DNA from: Nanohaloarchaea archaeon PL-Br10_U2g5
GTDB taxonomy: Archaea; Halobacteriota; Halobacteria; Halobacteriales; Haloferacaceae
DNA length: 11,254 nt
Assembly: GCA_001564205.1 (NCBI GenBank)
Contig: LKMY01000038.1
Span: 1-11,254 of the forward strand
Direction: 5' to 3'
In this document: piece by piece, positions 1 to 4,855 of the stretch
How the letters are laid out: each line of letters begins with the position of its first letter
How positions within the stretch are numbered: the stretch's first letter is position 1
The notes under the pieces: model-generated
Database searches by the model: none
What the model was told of the DNA's origin: nothing
What the model saw: the letters and a program-made list of their open reading frames with translations, nothing else
Position numbers and translations under genes: made by a program

Positions 1-38
1 GTGGTCGGTCAGCGCCGAGCGATACGCGTCGTTCCGAC

Positions 39-524
39 TCAGTACGCCACGCCAACCGCGACGGCCGTCGAAAGCACGCCGACGACGAGAAACATCCAGT
101 TCGCGCGCGGGTTCTTCGCCGGCGTTATATCGAGCGTGTAATGCGCCGCCGACAGCGGTCTGAAGGGTTGGATACCCATCGGTGTAATCGCGTCCCCGGC
201 GATGTGCGAACACAGCGAAAGCGTCACCACTCCGCCGACGAACACTGGCGTCCATCCCGGAAGGGATTGTCCGACGCCCGCTTCGACGAGCGTGACCGCC
301 GCGAGCGCCCCTGTGAGTAGGCCGATAACGGCCGCGAACGCGAGCGTGTGTGTCGGCCCTCGGTGCGGGATCGGGAGCGTCTGATCGGCGTCGGGGAGCG
401 TGGCGGCGGCGACAGCAAGAGCGCCTCCGAGAACCGTTAGCTCGGGCTCGCCAATCGCAAGAGTCACCGCTGCGATCGGGGCGTACACGAGCAGAGCAAT
501 GCCGACGTGTCCGCGCCAGTACAT
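39..524 (-). CDS. Membrane-bound metal-dependent hydrolase (YdjM/DUF457 family)
   Basis: A 161-residue integral membrane protein of the YdjM/DUF457 family, often annotated as metal-dependent hydrolase; its substrate is not known. The visible signature is a set of putative metal ligands between hydrophobic segments: H6 in GHVG, the PDAD motif (D45, D47), HRGPTH (H54, H59), and SHIAGD (H107, D111) followed by a Thr-Pro-x-Gly turn and QPFRPLS. About four membrane spans are expected (roughly 8-24, 30-43, 61-80, 94-108), with a last one at 141-160. The reading frame is open upstream to 632, but the added 36 residues are Arg-rich and unlike the family. The ATG at 524 lies about 26 bases after a TTTTTAT box and begins at the conserved MYWRGH, so I chose it. 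It follows thi4 on the same strand but has its own promoter. The family call is fairly sure; hydrolase activity is inferred. Confidence 0.82.
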   Translation of the reverse strand: MYWRGHVGIALLVYAPIAAVTLAIGEPELTVLGGALAVAAATLPDADQTLPIPHRGPTHTLAFAAVIGLLTGALAAVTLVEAGVGQSLPGWTPVFVGGVVTLSLCSHIAGDAITPMGIQPFRPLSAAHYTLDITPAKNPRANWMFLVVGVLSTAVAVGVAY

Positions 525-546
525 GCTCGATGTGGGCTCATCACGG

Positions 547-553
547 ATAAAAA
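547..553 (-). promoter_or_regulatory. Putative TATA box of the membrane hydrolase gene
   Basis: TTTTTAT on the minus strand, centred about 26 bases before the ATG at 524. This spacing fits a leaderless transcript and supports the short start. Seen in sequence; promoter activity is inferred. Confidence 0.55.
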
Positions 554-606
554 GGCGTCGTCGAGCCACCGGGCGTCCCGCGATTCGGCCTCGCTCCCGT
601 CGTCGC

Positions 607-1542
607 TCAGTCGTCGGCCGGAGCCGGCGCACCGCCGGTCGACAGCCGGACGTCGCCCGCCTCGAACTCCAGCTCGTCGAGGGCGGTCTGTGCCGCGCGT
701 TTTCCGGAGACGAGCATCGCGCCGAACGTCGGGCCCATCCGCGGGAGTCCGTAGGCGGTCGCGACCGCCATCCCGGAAGCGATCAGCCCGTCGTGGACGA
801 CGCCCGTGTGCTCGACGACGGCGTCCTCGCTCTCGCCGACCCACATCGAGTCGTGGCCGGGCGAGTCGTGACCGGGCGCGCCGTACTCGTCGCTGCCCGT
901 CTGGTCCATCCCGGTGTTGTGCTCGTTCGCGTGTTCGATCCCGGGTGCGGAGAGGACGCCCCGCTCGTCGAGTTTGTTGATCGCGACCGCGTCGTGACCG
1001 GTCGCGTCGATCACGAGCTTCGACTCGACGGCGATCGGGTCGACGCAGGTGATCTCTCGCGGCAGCGCGTGGACCGGCGTCCAGTTCATCACGATCCCGC
1101 CGACGCGGTGATCCTCGCGGACGACGAGGTCGGTGAACTCGGTCATGTTCTGAATCCGCACACCGGCGTCGCAGGCGGCCTTTATAAGTCCCGAACACGC
1201 TTCGGGGCCGGCGGCGGTGTAGAGCCCGTCCACGTCCTCGACCGATTCGTAGTCGACGTCGAGGTCGTCGAGGATCTTCTGGGCAGGGTCTCGGACCGTC
1301 ACTGTGTTCATCAGAAAGCCGCCGAGCCAGAATCCGCCGCCGAGGTAGTTGTTCTTCTCGACTACCATCACCTTCACGCCGCGCTCGGCGAGCTCCTTTG
1401 CGGCCATCAACCCGGAGGGACCACCGCCGAGGATAATCACGTCCGACTCGGTGAAATCGAGGAACCCGTCGGTCCACTCGTTGCCGATCGCCTTCGTTAC
1501 GTCCGTCTCGCTCACGTCGCTGAAGCCGTCGAAGCCTTGCAT
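607..1542 (-). CDS. thi4: Thi4 sulfur-donating ADP-thiazole synthase (thiamine thiazole moiety)
   Basis: A 311-residue FAD/NAD-binding-fold enzyme that makes the adenylated thiazole precursor of thiamine from NAD and glycine, in the cytosol. The dinucleotide-binding GGGPSG lies at 39-44, an acidic E62 ends the second strand, GGGFWLGG at 68-75 is typical of the family, and MGPTFGAM at 269-276 is the C-terminal signature. C166 in ITCVDP aligns with the cysteine that eukaryotic Thi4 gives up as sulfur source (C205 in yeast); many archaeal homologues such as the methanogen enzymes have histidine there and use free sulfide. The Haloferax volcanii homologue is reported to need this cysteine. A His/Gly/Asp-rich stretch (204-232, with tandem [10 protein letters not shown]) follows. 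The start ATG is followed by a family-like N terminus and preceded by a TATA-like box about 27 bases upstream. Monocistronic or loosely linked to the downstream hydrolase. Confidence 0.96.
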   Translation of the reverse strand: MQGFDGFSDVSETDVTKAIGNEWTDGFLDFTESDVIILGGGPSGLMAAKELAERGVKVMVVEKNNYLGGGFWLGGFLMNTVTVRDPAQKILDDLDVDYESVEDVDGLYTAAGPEACSGLIKAACDAGVRIQNMTEFTDLVVREDHRVGGIVMNWTPVHALPREITCVDPIAVESKLVIDATGHDAVAINKLDERGVLSAPGIEHANEHNTGMDQTGSDEYGAPGHDSPGHDSMWVGESEDAVVEHTGVVHDGLIASGMAVATAYGLPRMGPTFGAMLVSGKRAAQTALDELEFEAGDVRLSTGGAPAPADD

Positions 1543-1548
1543 ACAACC

Positions 1549-1569
1549 TAGTAGTATTACTAAGTAGTA
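1549..1569 (-). promoter_or_regulatory. Inverted/direct repeat, candidate operator of thi4
   Basis: Between the thi4 TATA-like box and its ATG lies an AT-rich element in a GC-rich background. On the plus strand it contains TAGTA (1549-1553) facing TACTA (1558-1562), and AGTAGTA occurs twice as a direct repeat (1550-1556 and 1563-1569). The position, over the expected transcription start, suits a repressor site. Archaeal thiamine genes are known to be controlled by the repressor ThiR; assigning this site to ThiR is inference. Confidence 0.45.
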
Positions 1570-1572
1570 AAA
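1566..1572 (-). promoter_or_regulatory. Putative TATA box of thi4
   Basis: TTTTACT on the minus strand, centred 27 bases before the ATG at 1542, implying a leaderless or nearly leaderless mRNA. It overlaps the second copy of the AGTAGTA repeat on the other strand. Confidence 0.55.
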
Positions 1573-1695
1573 GATGTTGCGGTCGGTGACGCCGCGGTTC
1601 TAGACACCGACAGGCGACATCGGCTGACACCGACGGACAGACGACCGCCGCGTTCCGGTCGGATCGGCGATCGCCGACGCCCCCAACTCGCAGCC

Positions 1696-1701
1696 TTTTT
1701 A
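1696..1701 (+). promoter_or_regulatory. Putative TATA box of the eL43-rpoP-pcc1 operon
   Basis: TTTTTA on the plus strand, about 30 bases before the ATG at 1729, the only AT-rich run in this part of the divergent region. It predicts a transcript starting within a few bases of the start codon. Confidence 0.6.
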
Positions 1702-1728
1702 CCCGCGCTGACGGTACACAGACTCACT

Positions 1729-1995
1729 ATGGCTGAGGACAAGGCACGAAGCACCGGCAGCGCGGGCCGATTCGGCGCTCGCTACGGCCGGGTCTCCCGC
1801 AAGCGAGTCCAGGACATCGAAGAGGAGATGCGCAACGCGACCGTCGACGGCGACGACGTGAAGCGAAAAGGCACCGGCATCTGGGTCAACGAAGAGACCG
1901 GCGAGACGTTCACCGGCGGCGCGTACCGCCCCGAGACGCCGGGTGGTCGCACCGTTCGACGCTCCATCCGCGCCGCACTCGCCGACGAGGAATAG
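1729..1995 (+). CDS. rpl37ae: Large-subunit ribosomal protein eL43 (L37Ae), cysteine-less
   Basis: An 88-residue 50S subunit protein of the eL43/L37Ae family. Recognisable blocks are the N-terminal [15 protein letters not shown] (13-27), GTGIW (48-52), [13 protein letters not shown] (61-73) and the basic C-terminal helix [11 protein letters not shown] (74-84). Family members normally form a zinc ribbon with two CxxC pairs, one before GTGIW and one just after it. Here the protein has no cysteine at all: the first knuckle is shortened to [13 protein letters not shown] (35-47) and the second is replaced by VNEETGET (53-60). The frame stays open and the flanking blocks are intact, so this looks like a real, functional variant and not a broken gene. 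First gene of a tight cluster with rpoP (5-base gap) and pcc1. Identification is firm; how the fold is held without zinc is unknown. Confidence 0.93.
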   Translation: MAEDKARSTGSAGRFGARYGRVSRKRVQDIEEEMRNATVDGDDVKRKGTGIWVNEETGETFTGGAYRPETPGGRTVRRSIRAALADEE

Positions 1996-2000
1996 CCGCG

Positions 2001-2135
2001 ATGAGTTACAAGTGCTCCCGCTGTAAGCGCGACGTCACCCCCGACGAATACGGCGGCGTGCGCTGCCCGTACTGCGGCCACCGCGTCCTCCTCAAAGAGC
2101 GCGGCGGCGGCATGAAAGAAGTCAACGTCGAGTAG
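2001..2135 (+). CDS. rpoP: DNA-directed RNA polymerase subunit P (Rpb12-like)
   Basis: A 44-residue zinc-ribbon subunit of archaeal RNA polymerase, the counterpart of eukaryotic Rpb12, which helps hold the Rpo3/Rpo10/Rpo11 assembly platform. The protein begins [12 protein letters not shown] and ends in an acidic KEVNVE. Two CxxC pairs are present: C5/C8 and C22/C25 (RCPYCGHRV), followed by the conserved basic VLLKERGGG. The size matches the family. It starts 5 bases after the eL43 stop; a GAGG at 1987-1990, inside the end of eL43, could serve as a weak ribosome-binding site 10 bases ahead. Its TAG is directly followed by the GTG proposed for pcc1. The intact zinc site contrasts with the lost site in the neighbouring eL43. 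Confidence 0.95.
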   Translation: MSYKCSRCKRDVTPDEYGGVRCPYCGHRVLLKERGGGMKEVNVE

Positions 2136-2408
2136 GTGATCGGCCCGACCGTGACGGGACCCCGCGCACACGAGACGGTACTTTCGTTTCAGTACTCCGC
2201 CGAGCGGCGCGCTCGTCTCGTCGCCGACGCACTCGCTCCCGAAGTCGGCGAAATCGACGACGCCCGGTCGGCGGCGACCGTCTCTCACAACGGCATCACG
2301 GTCCGGGTTCGAGTCGTCGCCGACGACCTCGTCGCCCTCCGCGCCGGGATCAACAGCTGGTCGCGACTCGTCGAGGTGGCAGAGCGCGTCAGCGACCCCC
2401 GTGAGTAG
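2136..2408 (+). CDS. pcc1: KEOPS complex subunit Pcc1
   Basis: A 90-residue protein of the Pcc1 family, the small dimerising subunit of KEOPS. This complex (Kae1, Bud32, Cgi121, Pcc1) transfers threonylcarbamoyl to A37 of ANN-decoding tRNAs (t6A). The match rests on length, an alternating strand-helix-strand-strand-helix pattern, and the C-terminal block [21 protein letters not shown] (63-83), which has the A-L-R-A-x-x-N-S/T signature. The GTG at 2136 abuts the rpoP stop with no gap; an in-frame GTG at 2151 is an alternative that would remove five residues (MIGPT). No separate promoter is visible, so expression is probably from the eL43 promoter, with translation coupled to rpoP. No other KEOPS subunit is in the window. 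Confidence 0.85.
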   Translation: MIGPTVTGPRAHETVLSFQYSAERRARLVADALAPEVGEIDDARSAATVSHNGITVRVRVVADDLVALRAGINSWSRLVEVAERVSDPRE

Positions 2409-2494
2409 TCACCAAAGAGCCTCCCGAAAGCGACGATTACGCCTGTCTGACGCGCCCTACCGAGCGTCTCTGCCGCTGGGAGAGAAGTCGGGGG

Positions 2495-2499
2495 TTTTT
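2495..2499 (+). promoter_or_regulatory. Putative TATA box of the pfdB-DUF3194 operon
   Basis: A T5 run flanked by G and C, about 28 bases before the ATG at 2525, within the 116-base gap after pcc1. It suggests that pfdB has its own leaderless promoter and is not only read from the upstream operon. Confidence 0.45.
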
Positions 2500-2524
2500 C
2501 CGTCCGGGTCGCCTCGTTGCGTCC

Positions 2525-2920
2525 ATGCAAGGGAATATGCCGCCCGAGGCACAGGAGAAGATAGAGGATCTTCAGGAGCTGCAGGAGACCGCACAGCAGG
2601 TCGCCGAGCAGAAAGAGCAGGCTCAGACGGCGCTCAACGAGTCCAAGACCGCGCTCAGCGCGCTCGAAGACATCGACGAGGACGCCGGAATGTACCGCGA
2701 GATCGGCGAAATCCTCGTCGAAACGGATTACGACTCCGCCTACGACGACCTCGAGAACAAGGTCGACTCCCTCGAAGTCCGCGTCGAGCAGCTGAAAAAG
2801 CAGGAGTCGCGCGTCGAAGAGCAGTTCGACGAGCTACAGGGCGAGCTTCAGCAGATGCTGCAGGGCGGTGCAGGCGGCGCCCCGACTGGCCCCGGTGGTC
2901 CGGGCGCGGGCGGCGCGTAA
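2525..2920 (+). CDS. pfdB: Prefoldin subunit beta
   Basis: A 131-residue beta-type prefoldin subunit. Archaeal prefoldin is an alpha2-beta4 hexamer with tentacle-like coiled coils that hands unfolded proteins to the group II chaperonin (thermosome). The N-terminal helix (about 6-47, heptad-rich with many Gln, Glu and Leu), a short beta-hairpin segment with [14 protein letters not shown] (56-69), and the C-terminal helix (about 71-113) give the expected single-hairpin beta-type topology. A Gly/Pro-rich tail (114-131) follows, probably disordered. ATG at 2525 is placed well from the TATA-like box; an ATG four codons later is an alternative start. The DUF3194 gene begins 7 bases after the stop and is probably co-transcribed. 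Confidence 0.95.
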   Translation: MQGNMPPEAQEKIEDLQELQETAQQVAEQKEQAQTALNESKTALSALEDIDEDAGMYREIGEILVETDYDSAYDDLENKVDSLEVRVEQLKKQESRVEEQFDELQGELQQMLQGGAGGAPTGPGGPGAGGA

Positions 2921-2927
2921 GCGATCG

Positions 2928-3188
2928 ATGACCGACGGCGCCCAGACAGACGATGAGCCCAGCGATGAGGAAGTCGTCCGCACAGCTGCAGCGGCGGCCG
3001 AGGGCGTCGTCTTCACCCATTATGACCAGTCCGCAGTCAGGGACCTCGACGTTACCGTGACGTTCGAAGAGGGCGTTCTCGACGTCGACGTGTATCTGAA
3101 CGCCCCTGACGACCCCGACCCCGACGCGGTCGCCCGCGAAGCGGCCCAGACCGCCGGCGAAGCGGTCGACGAACTGTTCGGGGCGTAG
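2928..3188 (+). CDS. DUF3194 family protein
   Basis: An 86-residue acidic protein matching the DUF3194 family, which in archaea is commonly found next to the prefoldin beta gene; its function is unknown. An acidic N terminus (1-15) leads into an Ala-rich helix (about 14-26), two strands (DLDVTVTFEEG 39-49 and VLDVDVYLNAP 50-60), an Asp/Pro loop (61-66) and a C-terminal helix (67-84). The frame is open back to 2868, but that part overlaps the pfdB tail and is basic, unlike the rest; the ATG at 2928, 7 bases after pfdB, is the better start. No metal or catalytic motif is visible. A role with prefoldin or nascent chains is suggested only by gene order. Confidence 0.8.
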   Translation: MTDGAQTDDEPSDEEVVRTAAAAAEGVVFTHYDQSAVRDLDVTVTFEEGVLDVDVYLNAPDDPDPDAVAREAAQTAGEAVDELFGA

Positions 3189-3398
3189 CCGACCCCGGCG
3201 CGGTCGCGTCGGCGCCGATATGTTTCTACGACGCGTCCTCGAGAGACCGCCAAGCGCCGTCGGTCGACGTGTGTGAACCGTTCTACGAGTGAGAACACGT
3301 TCAGTGGATACCGGTCAGTGCCGCGATCAGTCCGGCCTCGCGTCGGACTCCGAAGCCTCCGAACTCCGAGCCGCGCGTCCCCGTCGATTTCCCGATAG

Positions 3399-3408
3399 CT
3401 ATTAGTGC
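3399..3408 (+). promoter_or_regulatory. Putative promoter element CTATTAGTGC (zinc-finger gene)
   Basis: The TATA-like CTATTAG starts 31 bases before the ATG at 3430. The same ten bases recur before the Usp gene at 3718-3727. An 8-base palindrome TGGTACCA (3421-3428) sits just before the start codon. Confidence 0.45.
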
Positions 3409-3429
3409 ATCCTTGTGTAATGGTACCAC

Positions 3430-3627
3430 ATGTCATCTAGATACGGTGGCACATCAGCGTTCGACAGATACCGAGAGCGGCTCGCTGGACGCTCGCACTC
3501 CTGTAAGGGGTGTGGTTTCGTCGAGGAGACGGGAGCGTGGGAGGCCGCAACGTCGGGGGCAGCTGTCGAGTACCGACGAGAGTGTCCCAGCTGTGGAACC
3601 GAGCACGTCCAGCGCTATTGGCTCTGA
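3430..3627 (+). CDS. Small double-CxxC zinc-finger protein (HVO_0649-like)
   Basis: A 65-residue protein with two CxxC pairs, SCKGCG (C25, C28) and ECPSCG (C52, C55), forming one likely zinc ribbon. Between them lie an acidic turn (EETGAWEA) and a strand (AAVEYRR). The basic N-terminal part (FDRYRERLAGR, 11-21) and aromatic C-terminal QRYWL are outside the ribbon. It resembles the haloarchaeal HVO_0649 family of micro zinc-finger proteins, which by its locus number should also lie near this ribosomal/prefoldin cluster in Haloferax volcanii; this link is from memory. Function is unknown; nucleic-acid or protein binding is plausible. It is preceded by 241 bases without a gene and its own TATA-like element, and another promoter follows it, so it is probably monocistronic. 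Confidence 0.82.
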   Translation: MSSRYGGTSAFDRYRERLAGRSHSCKGCGFVEETGAWEAATSGAAVEYRRECPSCGTEHVQRYWL

Positions 3628-3717
3628 GCGACGACGGTGAAACCGGCACGACCCCGATCCCGGCGCGTCAAGTGCCAGTGAGCGGCCGTGCACTCTGTAC
3701 TTGCTAACAGTTAACAT

Positions 3718-3727
3718 CTATTAGTGC
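3718..3727 (+). promoter_or_regulatory. Putative promoter element CTATTAGTGC (Usp gene)
   Basis: Identical to the ten bases before the zinc-finger gene, here starting 25 bases before the ATG at 3743, which fits a TATA box for a leaderless mRNA. The upstream sequence has TAACA twice (in GCTAACAGTTAACATC). Confidence 0.45.
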
Positions 3728-3742
3728 CTGACCCAGGCCACG

Positions 3743-4168
3743 ATGTACGACGCGATACTCTGTCCCACCGACGGGAGCGCCGGGAGCGACGCCGCGGTCG
3801 AACACGCCTGCTATCTCGCCGATCTGACTGACGCGCGGATCCACGCGCTGTTCGTCGTCGACGAGCTGATCGCGGGTGCCGACAAATGGGACATGGTCGT
3901 CGAACGCGAGGAGGAGCGTGGCGAACGTGCCGTCGAGGCGGTTGCCGACGCAGCTGCAGACAGGGATATCGCGGTCGAAAAACACCTCCGCCGCGGCCGC
4001 CCTCACGAAGAGATCCTCGACGCGGTTGGCTCCTACGACGTGGATCTCGTCGTGATGGGAACCAACGGCCGGACGGGGCTCGGGCGGTTTCTCGCCGCCG
4101 GCTCCGTCGCAGAGCGGGTCGTGAGACATAGCGAGGTGTCTGTGATGACGGCGCGTCCCCGAGAGTAA
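3743..4168 (+). CDS. Universal stress protein, UspA family
   Basis: A 141-residue single-domain Usp. Landmarks are the N-terminal strand AILCPTDGS (4-12, with D10), the second strand IHALFVVD (33-40), a long acidic/basic helix (about 51-73), HLRRGRPHEEIL (81-92) and the ATP-binding loop MGTNGRTGLGRF (105-116) ending in GS (120-121). In the classic G-x2-G-x9-G-S/T motif nine residues separate the last two parts; here ten do (LAAGS in place of the more usual LLGS), so ATP binding is likely but not certain. Members of this family respond to stress, and haloarchaea have many copies. It is the last plus-strand gene before a tail-to-tail junction with the GMP synthase subunit gene, only 28 bases away. 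Specific role unknown. Confidence 0.93.
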   Translation: MYDAILCPTDGSAGSDAAVEHACYLADLTDARIHALFVVDELIAGADKWDMVVEREEERGERAVEAVADAAADRDIAVEKHLRRGRPHEEILDAVGSYDVDLVVMGTNGRTGLGRFLAAGSVAERVVRHSEVSVMTARPRE

Positions 4169-4196
4169 CCGACTGTCACGCCCTGTCTTCTTGCGT

Positions 4197-4751
4197 TCAG
4201 GCCGACTCGCAGATCGAAACGAAGTTTTCGAACACTTCCTCGCCGCGCTCGGTGTGTGCCACTTCCGGATGCCACTGGACGCCGTAGCGATCGGCTTCGA
4301 CGTTGGACATCGCCTCGATGCCACAGACGTCCGAGGTGGCGGTGTGGGTGAACCCCGCCGGAAGCTCCTTGACTTCGTCTGCGTGAGAGGCCCAGACGCG
4401 GGTTTCGGGAGCGAGCGAGCCGACAAGCGGGTCTTCGTCATCGACGATCTCCACGTCGACGTCGGCGTAGCCGCCGTAGTCTCCCTCACCGACAGCGCCG
4501 CCGAGCTCCGTCGCGATCAGCTGCATCCCGAGACAGATCCCGAACACCGGTACGTCGAGATCGAGGTAATCGGGGGCGTTGCCGACGCGGTCCATGTCGG
4601 GGCCGCCCGAAAGCACGATCCCGTCAGCGTCGATCTCGTCGGGCGACGTGTCCGCCGCGAGGATCTCGGTGTCAACGCCGATGTCGCGGAGCGCACGCTG
4701 CTCCAAATGAGTAAACTGGCCGTGGAGGTCGATAACGACGATTCGAGTCAT
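4197..4751 (-). CDS. guaAa: GMP synthase, glutamine amidotransferase subunit
   Basis: A 184-residue class I glutamine amidotransferase that releases ammonia from glutamine for the conversion of XMP to GMP. In many archaea GMP synthase is split into this subunit and a separate ATP-pyrophosphatase subunit; the latter is not in the window. The catalytic triad is visible: C73 in GICLGMQ and H161 and E163 in QWHPEV. SGGPD (48-52) is the oxyanion-loop block, and THT (135-137) and GIEAM (144-148) are also conserved. The length is that of the stand-alone subunit. An upstream in-frame start exists at 4775, but ATG at 4751 opens directly on the first strand (MTRIVVIDLHGQ) and lies about 27 bases after a T5 box, so it is preferred. 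Confidence 0.94.
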   Translation of the reverse strand: MTRIVVIDLHGQFTHLEQRALRDIGVDTEILAADTSPDEIDADGIVLSGGPDMDRVGNAPDYLDLDVPVFGICLGMQLIATELGGAVGEGDYGGYADVDVEIVDDEDPLVGSLAPETRVWASHADEVKELPAGFTHTATSDVCGIEAMSNVEADRYGVQWHPEVAHTERGEEVFENFVSICESA

Positions 4752-4775
4752 GGCGTCGGTTGGCGGCTTCGGCAC

Positions 4776-4780
4776 AAAAA
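4776..4780 (-). promoter_or_regulatory. Putative TATA box of the GMP synthase subunit gene
   Basis: A T5 run on the minus strand about 27 bases before the ATG at 4751, within the 104-base gap after truD. A second AT-rich stretch further upstream (about 4821-4830) may also contribute. Confidence 0.45.
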
Positions 4781-4834
4781 CGGCTCGGAACGAAACGCAC
4801 TATTGTGGTGGTCTGAGCAGATTTTATTGAAGCC

Positions 4835-4854
4835 TGATCCACCGCTGTGGATCA
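4835..4854 (-). terminator. Perfect 8-bp stem-loop just after truD (possible terminator or regulatory site)
   Basis: TGATCCAC (4835-4842) and GTGGATCA (4847-4854) are perfect reverse complements around a 4-base loop, starting one base after the truD stop codon. On the minus strand no T run follows, which argues against a bacterial-type terminator; archaeal termination mostly depends on T runs. It may instead protect the 3' end, pause polymerase, or bind a dimeric protein upstream of the GMP synthase gene. Confidence 0.4.
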
Positions 4855-4855
4855 C

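Noticed and set aside
1..38. Possible end of a neighbouring gene at the window edge
   Set aside because: Too short to show a family or a reliable frame on either strand.
400..1551. Long plus-strand open frame (383 codons) antisense to thi4 and the hydrolase
   Set aside because: Arg/Val/Asp-rich product without family features; it mirrors the well-conserved Thi4 frame. GC-rich haloarchaeal genes often leave such open antisense frames.
464..1630. Minus-strand open frame (388 codons) in another frame over thi4
   Set aside because: Extremely Arg-rich translation typical of an out-of-frame reading of GC-rich coding DNA.
3189..3429. 241-base gap tested for a tRNA, small RNA or small gene
   Set aside because: No cloverleaf or T-loop consensus, only an 18-codon ATG frame at 3220 with no support; nothing reportable apart from the promoter element near its end.
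3020..3436. Minus-strand open frame of 138 codons in the gap before the zinc-finger gene
   Set aside because: Overlaps DUF3194 antisense; Arg/Ser-rich, no motif, and no promoter in that orientation.
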